This document shows, piece by piece, positions 36,458 to 44,253 of a DNA stretch of 64,000 nucleotides; positions within the stretch are counted from its first letter, which is position 1; each line of letters starts with the position of its first letter. The stretch is from Micromonospora eburnea (lineage in GTDB: Bacteria; Actinomycetota; Actinomycetes; Mycobacteriales; Micromonosporaceae): positions 5,208,001 through 5,272,000 of the forward strand of contig NZ_FMHY01000002.1 of the NCBI RefSeq assembly GCF_900090225.1, written 5' to 3'. The position numbers and the translations under genes were made by a program. The notes under the pieces are model-generated. The model was not told the DNA's origin. It ran no database searches and worked only from the letters and a program-made list of their open reading frames with translations.

Positions 36458-36520
36458 GCGGGTCCGGGTCGACGCCGGGAGGCGGCGGGCGCGGGTCCAG
36501 GTCGACGCCGGGAGGCGGCG
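36458..36520. repeat. Two-copy tandem repeat downstream of the Nudix gene
   Basis: Two nearly identical 30-base units (36458-36487 and 36491-36520, each running GCGGGTCC...GGAGGCGGCG) are separated by three bases. They differ at one position (G/A). They lie between the Nudix stop and the palindromic element. Confidence 0.75.
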
Positions 36521-36524
36521 CCGA

Positions 36525-36587
36525 ATGCGGCAAGTCGTGGTCTTCCGGAGCTCGGATACCACCACATGCCGCACCTGGAGTGGATCA
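36525..36587. repeat. Long palindromic repeat between convergent genes (copy 2)
   Basis: An imperfect palindrome centred on CCGGAGCTCGG pairs TGCGGCAAGTCGTGGTCTTC with ACCACCACATGCCGCA. It shares its outer sequences (TGCGGCAAGT and AGTGGATCA) with the element at 12298-12373. It lies between the convergent Nudix and trpA genes and probably ends transcription of both. Confidence 0.75.
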
Positions 36588-36695
36588 CGCCGTTCGGCGG
36601 CGGGCGCGGGCGGCGGGCGGCGGGCGCGGGCGGCGGCTCCGGCGCCGAAAGGCGATGCCCCGTGCCAGGCAGAGCCGGCCGGGCCGGGGCCGAGG

Positions 36696-37499
36696 TCAGC
36701 GGGCCGGGTTGCGGACGCCTTCGGCCAGTTCGGCGCTCAGCGCGCGCAGCGCGGCCAGCCCGGTGGCCTGGTCGGGGGCGTCGAGCAGGCAGCGGATGAG
36801 CGCGCTGCCGACGATGACGGCGTCGGCGTACCCGGCGACGGTGCCGGCCTGCGCGCCGGTGCCCACGCCCAGCCCGACGCCGACCGGCAGGTCGGTGACC
36901 GCACGCGTCCGGGAGACCAGGATCGGTGCCGCCTCTGAGGTCTGCGCCCGGGCACCGGTGACGCCCATGATCGCGGTGGCGTAGACAAAGCCCCGGCAGT
37001 GCTCGACGGTCATCCTCAGCCGCGCGTCCGTGGACGACGGGGAGACCAGGAACGTCCGGTCCAGGCCGTACGCGTCGGAGGCGGCCAGCCACTCGCCGGC
37101 CTCCTCGGGGATGAGGTCCGGGGTGACCAGGCCGGTGCCCCCGGCGGCGGCCAGGTCGCGGGCGAACGCGTCCACGCCGTACTGCTCGATCGGGTTCCAG
37201 TAGGTCATGGTGACCACCGACGCGCCGGTCGCGGCCACCGCCTCGACGACCCGCAGCGTGTCCCGGGTACGCACGCCCCCGGCCAGGGCGATGTCGCTGG
37301 CCCGCTGGATGACCGGGCCGTCCATCACCGGGTCGGAGTACGGGATCTCCACCTCGATGACGTCCACGCCCGCCTCGACCATCGCCTTCATCGCGGCGAT
37401 GCTGCCCTCCACGGTCGGGAACCCGGCCGGCATGCAGCCGACCAGCACGGCCCGACCGTCCGCGCGGGCCTTGTCGAAGGCCACCCCGATCCGGCTCAC
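36696..37499 (-). CDS. trpA: Tryptophan synthase alpha subunit
   Basis: The 267-residue subunit cleaves indole-3-glycerol phosphate to indole, which passes to TrpB. The first catalytic Glu lies in DVIEVEIPYSDPVMDGP. Here the residue before IPYSDP is Glu where most family members have Gly. The second catalytic Asp is in the TPDLIPEEA region, and the phosphate site is the VGVGLGVGTG loop. The GTG start (37497-37499) overlaps the stop of a repeat-derived mini-ORF, so its translation is coupled to trpB through two tandem mini-ORFs. Confidence 0.96.
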   Translation of the reverse strand: MSRIGVAFDKARADGRAVLVGCMPAGFPTVEGSIAAMKAMVEAGVDVIEVEIPYSDPVMDGPVIQRASDIALAGGVRTRDTLRVVEAVAATGASVVTMTYWNPIEQYGVDAFARDLAAAGGTGLVTPDLIPEEAGEWLAASDAYGLDRTFLVSPSSTDARLRMTVEHCRGFVYATAIMGVTGARAQTSEAAPILVSRTRAVTDLPVGVGLGVGTGAQAGTVAGYADAVIVGSALIRCLLDAPDQATGLAALRALSAELAEGVRNPAR

Positions 37500-37579
37500 G
37501 CCACCGCCTCGCTTCGCTCCGCGGCGGCGCGAGCCGCCAGGCTGCTGAACCGAATGGTTCGCTCGCTCCGCTCGCTCAC
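37496..37579 (-). repeat. Family A linker element, copy 2 of the trpB-trpA tandem (27-aa mini-ORF)
   Basis: The mini-ORF reads VSERSERTIRFSSLAARAA then AERSEAVA. It starts on the GTGA stop of copy 1 and stops on the GTGA start of trpA. It differs from copy 1 by an in-frame 9-base insertion near the start and by GCGGAG in place of GTGGTG. The DNA contains two small inverted repeats (GAACC-ATTC-GGTTC and GGCGGC-TCGC-GCCGCC) that would form hairpins in RNA. Confidence 0.85.
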
Positions 37580-37650
37580 GCCACCGCCTCGCTTCGCACC
37601 ACGGCGGCGCGAGCCGCCAGGCTGCTGAACCGAATGGTTCGCTCGCTCAC
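37576..37650 (-). repeat. Family A linker element, copy 1 of the trpB-trpA tandem (24-aa mini-ORF)
   Basis: The mini-ORF reads VSERTIRFSSLAARAAV then VRSEAVA. It starts two bases after the trpB TAG and ends in a GTGA overlap with copy 2. It carries the same two inverted repeats as copy 2. Ribosomes finishing trpB could restart here, then at copy 2, then at trpA. Confidence 0.85.
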
Positions 37651-37652
37651 GC

Positions 37653-38879
37653 CTACTCCTTGTCGAGGATGCCGAAGAACTCGCCGGCGGTGTGCACGTC
37701 CTTGTCGCCCCGGCCGGAGAGGTTCACCACGATGACCGGCTCCCGGCCCAGCTCGGCGGCGAGTTGCGGGGCGATCTTCAGGGCACCGGCGAGCGCGTGC
37801 GAGCTCTCGATCGCCGGGATGATCCCCTCGGTGCGGCAGAGCAGCTCGAACGCGGCCATCGCCTCGTCGTCGTCGACCGGCAGGTACGTCGCCCGGCCGG
37901 TGTCGTGCAGCCAGGCGTGCTCCGGCCCGACGCCCGGGTAGTCCAGGCCGGCCGAGATCGAGTGCGACTCGATCGTCTGCCCGTCGGAGTCCTGCAACAC
38001 GTACGTACGGGTGCCGTGCAGCACTCCGGCGGTGCCGCCGGTGATGCTGGCGGCGTGCCGGCCCGTGGCCACGCCCTCGCCGCCGGCCTCGAAGCCGTAG
38101 AGACGGACGCCGGTGTCGGGCACGAAGGCGTGGAAGATGCCCAGCGCGTTGGAGCCGCCGCCGACGCACGCCGCGACCGCGTCCGGCAGCGTGCCGGTCA
38201 GGTCGAGGCACTGCCGGCGGGCCTCCTCGCCGATGCCGCGCACGAAGTCCCGGACCATCTCCGGGAACGGGTGCGGCCCGGCGGCGGTGCCGATCAGGTA
38301 GTGGGTGCTGTCGACGTTGGCGACCCAGTCCCGCATCGCCTCGTTCATCGCGTCCTTGAGGGTCCGCGAGCCGGTGGTGACCGGGACGACGGTGGCGCCG
38401 AGCATCCGCATCCGGGCCACGTTGAGCGCCTGCCGCTGGGTGTCGACCTCGCCCATGTAGACCACGCACTCAAGGTCGAACAGCGCGGCGGCGGTGGCGG
38501 TGGCCACGCCGTGCTGCCCGGCGCCGGTCTCGGCGATCACCCGGGTCTTGCCCATCCGCTTGGTGAGCAGGGCCTGGCCGAGCACGTTGCGGACCTTGTG
38601 CGCGCCGGTGTGGTTGAGATCCTCCCGCTTGAGCAGGATCCGCGCCCCGGCCTTCGCGGACAACCGCCGGGCCTGGTAGAGCGGCGAGGGGGTGTCGGCG
38701 TAGTCGCGCAGCAGGGCGCCGAACTCGGCGAGGAAAGCCTCGTCGGTCATCGCCTTCCGGTACGCCGCGTCCAGCTCGTCGAGCGCCGCGACCAGCGCCT
38801 CCGGGACGAATCGCCCACCGAACCGGCCGAAGTGACCGGCGGCGTCGGGGACCCGGGCGGCCGGGGCGTCAGCGGTCAT
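37653..38879 (-). CDS. trpB: Tryptophan synthase beta subunit
   Basis: This 408-residue PLP enzyme joins indole and serine to make tryptophan. The PLP lysine lies in LNHTGAHKVRNVLGQALL. Other family motifs are AETGAGQHGVATATA, the glycine loop CVGGGSNALGIFHAF, and the C-terminal VNLSGRGDKD. The N-terminal extension before GRFGGRFVPE is short and Ala/Pro-rich. ATG at 38879 follows an AGAGG site. It is downstream of trpC by 36 bases. Confidence 0.97.
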   Translation of the reverse strand: MTADAPAARVPDAAGHFGRFGGRFVPEALVAALDELDAAYRKAMTDEAFLAEFGALLRDYADTPSPLYQARRLSAKAGARILLKREDLNHTGAHKVRNVLGQALLTKRMGKTRVIAETGAGQHGVATATAAALFDLECVVYMGEVDTQRQALNVARMRMLGATVVPVTTGSRTLKDAMNEAMRDWVANVDSTHYLIGTAAGPHPFPEMVRDFVRGIGEEARRQCLDLTGTLPDAVAACVGGGSNALGIFHAFVPDTGVRLYGFEAGGEGVATGRHAASITGGTAGVLHGTRTYVLQDSDGQTIESHSISAGLDYPGVGPEHAWLHDTGRATYLPVDDDEAMAAFELLCRTEGIIPAIESSHALAGALKIAPQLAAELGREPVIVVNLSGRGDKDVHTAGEFFGILDKE

Positions 38880-38915
38880 CGCGCTGTCCTCTCGCTGCGT
38901 GTGGACCGGCGCGGC

Positions 38916-39779
38916 TCAGCGCACCGGGCGGGGCGTGGCCGGGTGGTTGCCGGCGTTGACCAGCTCGGCGACCGCCTCGCGGGGGCTCTTCTGGGTGACC
39001 AGGCCCTCGCCCACCAGGACCGCGTCGGCGCCGGCCGAGGCGTACCGGATGAGGTCGTGCGGGCCGCGTACGCCGGACTCGGCGATCTTGACGACGCTGC
39101 TCGGCAGGCCGGGCGCGATCCGCTCGAACACCGAGCGGTCGACCTCCAGGGTACGCAGGTCACGGGCGTTGACGCCGATCACCTGCGCGCCGGCCTCCAG
39201 GGCCCGGTCGGCCTCCTCCTCGGTGTGCACCTCGACCAGTGCGGTCATGCCGAGCGACTCGATCCGCTCCAGCAGGCCGACCAGCGCGTTCTGCTCCAGC
39301 GCCGCGACGATCAGCAGCACCAGGTCGGCGCCGTGCGCCCGTGCCTCGTGCACCTGGTAGCTGGAGACCACGAAGTCCTTGCGCAGCACCGGGATGCCGA
39401 CCGCGGCCCGCACGGCGGCCAGGTCGGCCAGCGACCCGCCGAACCAGCGGCCCTCGGTGAGCACGCTGATCGCCCGCGCGCCGCCGGCCGCGTAGTCGCC
39501 GGCCAGGTCGGCCGGGTCGGCGATCTCGGCCAGCCGCCCCTTGGACGGCGAAGAGCGCTTCACCTCGGCGATCACCGCCACCCCGGGCCGGCGCAGGGCC
39601 GCGTACGCGTCCAGCGGCGGCGGCGCGGCGGCGGCCAGCTCACGGATCCGCTCCAGCGGCACCTGCGCCTGTCGCCGGGCCACGTCCTCGCGCACCCCGG
39701 CCAGGATCTCGTCCAGTACGCCTGTGGACGCCGCCGGACCGGCGTCGTCCCCCTCCGCGTGCGCATGCTCAGCAGTCAC
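38916..39779 (-). CDS. trpC: Indole-3-glycerol phosphate synthase
   Basis: This 287-residue TIM-barrel enzyme converts carboxyphenylamino-deoxyribulose phosphate to indole-3-glycerol phosphate. Catalytic motifs are VIAEVKRSSPSKG near residue 70, LRKDFVV, ALVEVHTEEE, VIGVNARDL and IAESGV. GTG at 39779 is preferred because GGGGAG lies upstream at good spacing. ATG at 39806 would add nine residues without a ribosome site. It heads the trpC-trpB-trpA group. Confidence 0.96.
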   Translation of the reverse strand: MTAEHAHAEGDDAGPAASTGVLDEILAGVREDVARRQAQVPLERIRELAAAAPPPLDAYAALRRPGVAVIAEVKRSSPSKGRLAEIADPADLAGDYAAGGARAISVLTEGRWFGGSLADLAAVRAAVGIPVLRKDFVVSSYQVHEARAHGADLVLLIVAALEQNALVGLLERIESLGMTALVEVHTEEEADRALEAGAQVIGVNARDLRTLEVDRSVFERIAPGLPSSVVKIAESGVRGPHDLIRYASAGADAVLVGEGLVTQKSPREAVAELVNAGNHPATPRPVR

Positions 39780-39812
39780 CAACGGACTCCCCTCTCCGGG
39801 TGTCATGGGCCG

Positions 39813-39839
39813 ATGCTAGGGGGCGCCACCTGGCGACAA
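39813..39839 (-). promoter_or_regulatory. Candidate trpC promoter
   Basis: On the minus strand TTGTCG (39834-39839) and TAGCAT (39813-39818) are separated by 15 bases. The implied start point would be just upstream of the trpC ribosome site, giving a short leader with no obvious Trp-rich attenuator peptide. Confidence 0.4.
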
Positions 39840-40206
39840 GTGCCGGGGGTATGGCGCTCCTCACCACATGGGCTGTGGCATGATGACCAGCCTCGGTGAA
39901 CGGGATGTCACACAGTGCCACCTCGGCCGGCGGCCGGCGCCACCCCGGCCACGCCGCGACCCGACCGCCGCATCGATCAACGCCCATGCCCTATCTCACC
40001 ACGGGCCACCCCGGGCGCGCAGGACCGTGATCATCCTCGATGTTGTGAGCAAGCTCAAGGACGAACGCCCCTGCCCAGGTCGCCCCCGCTGTCGGACTGT
40101 TGACCTGGACGTCACGGCGGCGAAACGCGAGCCCGGCAGGATTCCGATCGGGCAGACTCGATAGGGCGCCCGTCAGCCGGCGTCAACGAACTCGTGCGGG
40201 GTGACC
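39840..40206. other. Non-coding spacer between trpC and a small plus-strand gene
   Basis: No gene is convincing here. The region must hold promoters for two divergent units. On the minus strand no leader peptide with tandem Trp codons or clear terminator/antiterminator is seen, so classical attenuation of trpC is not supported. Confidence 0.5.
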
Positions 40207-40479
40207 ATGAGCGCCAACGGGCCGAACCACATCGGGCTCACCACCATCTCCCGGACCGTCGCGTCGCTCGCCGTCGGCGTGGTGCACACGGTCGAACGCG
40301 CCGTGATCGGCGACAGCCGGATGCGGACCGCCCGCGGCAACGCCTGGGAGGCGGTCTGCGCCGACCGGGCGCGCGCCGCGCAGCGCCGCGAACTGGACCG
40401 CCTGGTCGCCGAGCTGGGCGCCGCCCGGGCCGCGGCTCGGAAGCGCCGCGACGCGCGGGACGACCTGCCGGTCAGCTGA
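40207..40479 (+). CDS. Small hypothetical protein
   Basis: The 90-residue protein is not recognised. It starts MSANGPNHIGLTTISRTVAS and ends with a strongly basic, Arg/Ala-rich helix (RAARAAARKRRDARDD-like). There is no signal peptide or membrane segment. GGGGTGA stands four bases before the ATG, which supports a real start. Its last eight bases overlap the 3' end of the convergent Trp-associated membrane gene. It is the only plus-strand gene in the trp region, so it may be a late insertion. Confidence 0.55.
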   Translation: MSANGPNHIGLTTISRTVASLAVGVVHTVERAVIGDSRMRTARGNAWEAVCADRARAAQRRELDRLVAELGAARAAARKRRDARDDLPVS

Positions 40480-41044
40480 CCGTCGGATCCTCGCCCCGGT
40501 CGAGCGCCTCCCAGGCGTCCCGGGTGCCCCGTTCCACCACCGGCCGTCCGGCGCCCGCCGGGTCCGGCGGGCGGGCCGACCGCTCGTATCGGGCACCCAT
40601 CGCCGGCCAGCCGCCGCCACGCAGCGCGGTGAACCCTCCGCCGACCGCCGCGATCAGCCCACCAAGCAGCACCAGCGCCGGCCACTGCCGGCTCACCCCG
40701 CCGCCGAGGTCGGCGGTCAGGCCGTACCCACCGCCGGCCGCCACGGCCAGCCCGACCAGGGTCAGCAGGCCGCCCAACAGGCGCCGGACCCGGCCCCGGG
40801 TGGCCAGCACCGCGCCACCGCCGGCCAGCCCGACCAGGGCCAGCGCCGAGGCCCAGGGCAGCAGGTCCGCGCCGGTGCGGGCGTGCCGCACCGGCGGCAG
40901 CGGGCCCCGGGCGACCAGCTCGACCGACCAGGTCCGGGTCACCGCCCACAGCGCCAGGCCCGCCCCGGCCAGGCAGAGCAACACCGCGTACGTCAGCTCG
41001 CGCCGGCCCCGCGCGGCCGGAGTCCTGGTGGCGGACGCCGTCAT
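40472..41044 (-). CDS. Trp biosynthesis-associated membrane protein
   Basis: The 190-residue protein matches the actinobacterial membrane protein found between trpE and trpC (TIGR02234 type). It has four hydrophobic segments, starting with LTYAVLLCLAGAGLALWAV, and a conserved TRTW after the first. The C-terminal 40 residues are cytoplasmic and polar. Its role is unknown; transport or regulation of tryptophan has been suggested from context only. Its ATG overlaps the TGA of a repeat-derived mini-ORF that is itself coupled to trpE. Confidence 0.85.
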   Translation of the reverse strand: MTASATRTPAARGRRELTYAVLLCLAGAGLALWAVTRTWSVELVARGPLPPVRHARTGADLLPWASALALVGLAGGGAVLATRGRVRRLLGGLLTLVGLAVAAGGGYGLTADLGGGVSRQWPALVLLGGLIAAVGGGFTALRGGGWPAMGARYERSARPPDPAGAGRPVVERGTRDAWEALDRGEDPTVS

Positions 41045-41172
41045 CTGTTCCGCCTTTCGTTCGCGACTGCGGGGCTCCGCTCCGCTGCACTCCTCGCGCT
41101 CACCGGTACCGCCTTCCGTTCGCGACTGCGGGGCTCCGCTCCGCTGCGCTGCGCTGCACTCCTCGCGCTCAC
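41041..41172 (-). repeat. Family B linker element (two copies, 43-aa mini-ORF) between trpE and the membrane gene
   Basis: The mini-ORF starts on the trpE stop (GTGA) and stops on the next gene's start (ATGA). It holds two copies of a unit of about 60 bases that begins GTGAGCGCGAGGAGTG. Against the copies at 48784-48906, the first unit has a 10-base insertion (CAGCGCAGCG) and a compensating 1-base deletion. The net change is +9, so the reading frame still reaches the coupling TGA. Confidence 0.85.
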
Positions 41173-42722
41173 CGGGCTGGCCTCAGCGTCTCGGCGGCGG
41201 CGATGGCGGCGAGCACCGCGGCGGCCTTGTTCCGGGTCTCCTGGTCCTCGGCGGCGGGATCGGAGTCGGCCACCACCCCGGCCCCGGCCTGCACGTAGGC
41301 CCGGCCGTCGCGGATCAGCGCGGTACGGATCGCGATGGCCATGTCCAGGTCGCCGCCGAAGCCGAAGTAGCCGACGGTGCCACCGTAGAGGCCGCGCCGG
41401 ACCGGCTCCAACTCCTCGATGATCTCCATGGCCCGCACCTTCGGCGCCCCGGAGAGGGTGCCGGCGGGGAAGGTGGCGGCGAGTGCGTCGAAGGCGGTGC
41501 GGTCGGCGCGCAGCTCCCCCACCACGGTGGAGACGATGTGCATGACGTGGCTGTACCGCTCGATGGTGGCGAACTCCGGTACCTCGACCGTGCCCGGCCG
41601 GCAGACCCGGCCCAGGTCGTTGCGGCCCAGGTCGACCAGCATGACGTGCTCGGCCCGTTCCTTCGGGTCGGCGAGCAGCTCGGCGGCGAGCCGGGCGTCC
41701 GCCTCCGGGGAGCCGCCGCGCGGCCGGGTGCCGGCGATCGGGTGCAGCAGCGCCCGCCGCCGCCCGCCCGCGCCGGCGCTCACCTTCAGGTGGGCCTCCG
41801 GCGAGGAGCCGACGATGTCGAAGCCGTCGAAGCGCAGCAGGTACATGTACGGGCTGGGGTTGGTGGTGCGCAGCACCCGGTAGACGTCAAGCGGATCGGC
41901 CTGGGTGTCCCGCTCGAACCGCTGGCTGAGCACGATCTGGAAGCACTCGCCGGCCCGGATCGCCTCCTTGGCCGCCGCCACCGCCTTCGGGTAGCCGCCG
42001 TCCGGAGTACGGCTGACCACCTCGCCGGCCGGGGGCCGGGCCACCGTCGAGATCATGGGCGGAATCGGCCGGGACAGGGCGCTGGTCATCGCGTCCAGCC
42101 GCCCCACCGCGTGGTGGTACGCCGCCGCGACCAGCGCCTCCCGGCCCGGCGCGTCCAACGGTGGCAGGACCGCGTTGGCGACCAGGATCGCCGACCCCTC
42201 GTAGTGGTCGAGCACCACCAGGTCGGTGGCGAGCATCAGGCCCAGCTCGGGCACGTCCAAGTCGTCCTCGGTCAGCTCGGGCAGCCGCTCGAAGCGCCGG
42301 ACCAGGTCGTACCCGAGGTAGCCGACCATGCCCCCGGTGAGCGGCGGCATACCGCTGGCCGGGTCCCACGCCGGGCCGGCGAGGGCGGCGACGGTCTCGC
42401 GGAGCACGACCACCGGGTCGCCGGAGGCCGGTACGCCGGCCGGCGGCACACCGGTCCAGGCCGCCGCGCCGTCCCGCTCGGTCAGCGTGGCGCTGCTGCG
42501 TACGCCGATGAACGAGTAACGGGACCAGGCCATCCCGGCCGAGCCGACGCCCTGCTCGGCGGATTCCAGCAGGAAGGTGCCGGGGCCGCCGGCGAGCTTG
42601 CGGTAGACGCCGACCGGGGTCTCCGCGTCGGCCAGCAGCCGCCGGGTGACCGGCGCGACCCGCCAGCGGGACGCCAGCTCGGCGAAGCCGCTCTGGTCCG
42701 GGCTGACCGTGCCGTCCGTCAT
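41169..42722 (-). CDS. trpE: Anthranilate synthase component I
   Basis: This 517-residue enzyme turns chorismate plus ammonia into anthranilate. The N-terminal half carries the LLES element that binds feedback tryptophan (GTFLLESAEQG), so Trp inhibition is expected. The C-terminal catalytic half shows FQIVLSQRFERD, the HPIAGTRPRGGSPE segment and GAPKVRAMEIIEELE. A TrpG glutaminase partner is not in the window. The ATG overlaps the hisI stop (ATGA) and the stop overlaps a linker mini-ORF, so hisI, trpE and the membrane gene form one coupled chain. Confidence 0.96.
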   Translation of the reverse strand: MTDGTVSPDQSGFAELASRWRVAPVTRRLLADAETPVGVYRKLAGGPGTFLLESAEQGVGSAGMAWSRYSFIGVRSSATLTERDGAAAWTGVPPAGVPASGDPVVVLRETVAALAGPAWDPASGMPPLTGGMVGYLGYDLVRRFERLPELTEDDLDVPELGLMLATDLVVLDHYEGSAILVANAVLPPLDAPGREALVAAAYHHAVGRLDAMTSALSRPIPPMISTVARPPAGEVVSRTPDGGYPKAVAAAKEAIRAGECFQIVLSQRFERDTQADPLDVYRVLRTTNPSPYMYLLRFDGFDIVGSSPEAHLKVSAGAGGRRRALLHPIAGTRPRGGSPEADARLAAELLADPKERAEHVMLVDLGRNDLGRVCRPGTVEVPEFATIERYSHVMHIVSTVVGELRADRTAFDALAATFPAGTLSGAPKVRAMEIIEELEPVRRGLYGGTVGYFGFGGDLDMAIAIRTALIRDGRAYVQAGAGVVADSDPAAEDQETRNKAAAVLAAIAAAETLRPAR

Positions 42723-44122
42723 GATGTCGCCTCCGGGAAGCTGACCGGCAGCTCGGTGAAGAAGCAGGTGCGGTGCCCGGTGTGGCAGGCCGCGCCGACC
42801 TGGTCGACGCTGACCAGCAGGGCGTCCCCGTCGCAGTCCAGGGCGACCGAGCGGACGTACTGGTGGTGGCCGGAGGTGTCGCCCTTGACCCAGTATTCCT
42901 GGCGGCTGCGCGACCAGTAGGTGGCCCGGCCGGAGGTCAGGGTGCGGTGCAGCGCCTCGTCGTCCATCCAGGCGACCATCAGCACCTCACCCGAGTCGTG
43001 CTGGCGCACCACCGCGGCCACCAGACCGTCGGGGGTGCGGCGCAGCCGAGCCGCGATGGCCGGGTCGAGCCGGGACGGGCGGGCCGGGCCGGAGGCCGCG
43101 GCGTCACCGGAGCTGGCGGGGGCGCCGGTCACCGGCGCATCAGAGGCGGGCACGGTGAGCCATTCTCCCGCACGCGGCGTCGGCACCGCCGACGTGTCCC
43201 GAGAGGTGGCCCCCGGACGGCCGAGGGCGCGGGTCAGTTGCGCCAGGTAGCGGTCCAGCCGGCCGTCGACCAGGGCCTCCGCCAGGTCGGCGCCGGCCAC
43301 CGCGGCGATCTCCTCGGCGTACGGGCGGACCAGCGGGACGGCCCCGGTGACCAGCCGGCCGGCGGCGGCGGCGACCTCGCCGGTGGTGCCGGGGCGCAGC
43401 CCGAGGCAGCGCAGCATGTCGTCGCGGTAGCCGGGCGGGGCGACCGGTAGGTCCAGCGCGGCGGCCAGGGCGTCCCGGCGGGACACCACCCGGACCGACG
43501 GGTTGACCAGCCGCAGCACGGACGGGCAGAGCCGGGCCAGGTCGGCGGCGGCGAGCCGGACGCCGAGCGGGTCGTCGGCCCACCGGGCGGCGGCGATCTT
43601 GCCGAGGGTGGCGATCAGCTCCTCCAGCCGGGGCTCGTCGGCGGGCTGGCAGAGCACCGGCAGGTCGATCCGCCGGCGCCACTCCGGCGTGGCCCAGATC
43701 AGCCGGGCCGGCGCGGTGACCGGCAGCCCGAACGCCCAGTCGGCCGGCTGGCCGAGCCGCTCGACCCAGGACCGGACGTCCCGGGCGGCCACCGAGACGT
43801 GCACGAGGCGGCCCTCGAACTCGGCCAGGTAGGCCCGCCGCACGGCGTACGGGTCGGCGGCCCGGGAGGCGACGCCCGGCGGGACCGCCGGCCGGGGGAT
43901 CGACGGGCCGTCCGCCGCTCGGTCAGCGCCGGACAGCAGGTCGCCGTTCGGCTCCTCGGTGGCGACCAGCACGTCGACGTCGACGTCGCTGTGCTCGGTG
44001 GCGGCCCGTCGGGCGTGGCTGCCGCGCAGCATGATGCCCACCACCGGGCGATCGGCGGCCTGCCGCAGACGGGCGGCCCACTCGTCGAGGAATCCGGTCT
44101 CGGGCAGCGCAGGGGGACCCAC
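42719..44122 (-). CDS. hisI: Nucleotidyltransferase-HisI (phosphoribosyl-AMP cyclohydrolase) fusion
   Basis: One uninterrupted 467-residue frame holds two domains. Residues 1-60 carry a DNA-polymerase-beta-type nucleotidyltransferase signature: GSHARRAATEHSDVDVDVLV at 34-53, with DxD metal residues. A helical region follows up to about 310. After a Ser/Ala/Pro linker, residues 350-467 are HisI: EVLMVAWMDDEAL, RATYWSRSRQEYWVKGD, the metal motif DCDGDA, and the cysteines of ACHTGHRTCF. HisI opens the ring of phosphoribosyl-AMP in histidine synthesis. An internal GTG at 43153 with GGGAG upstream could also give free HisI of 144 residues. Whether the fusion is translated as one chain is not settled by sequence. 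Confidence 0.85.
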   Translation of the reverse strand: MGPPALPETGFLDEWAARLRQAADRPVVGIMLRGSHARRAATEHSDVDVDVLVATEEPNGDLLSGADRAADGPSIPRPAVPPGVASRAADPYAVRRAYLAEFEGRLVHVSVAARDVRSWVERLGQPADWAFGLPVTAPARLIWATPEWRRRIDLPVLCQPADEPRLEELIATLGKIAAARWADDPLGVRLAAADLARLCPSVLRLVNPSVRVVSRRDALAAALDLPVAPPGYRDDMLRCLGLRPGTTGEVAAAAGRLVTGAVPLVRPYAEEIAAVAGADLAEALVDGRLDRYLAQLTRALGRPGATSRDTSAVPTPRAGEWLTVPASDAPVTGAPASSGDAAASGPARPSRLDPAIAARLRRTPDGLVAAVVRQHDSGEVLMVAWMDDEALHRTLTSGRATYWSRSRQEYWVKGDTSGHHQYVRSVALDCDGDALLVSVDQVGAACHTGHRTCFFTELPVSFPEATS

Positions 44123-44217
44123 CGCGACATGGTGCCGGAGTCCGATCTTCGACGCAATGACCGTTGCCGGAGCTGGTGTCCGGTGAGATGGCTAGTGCCC
44201 GACCCAATCGCATTGCT

Positions 44218-44241
44218 GCCCGGGGGTACCTTTCCCCGGGC
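44218..44241 (-). terminator. Terminator-like hairpin downstream of the MerR gene
   Basis: GCCCGGGG (44218-44225) pairs with CCCCGGGC (44234-44241) around an 8-base loop, 13 bases beyond the MerR stop on the minus strand. Confidence 0.6.
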
Positions 44242-44253
44242 CCGCCGGCCCGA

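Noticed and set aside
39780..40206. Trp attenuator upstream of trpC
   Set aside because: No leader peptide with tandem Trp codons and no convincing terminator/antiterminator pair is visible on the minus strand.
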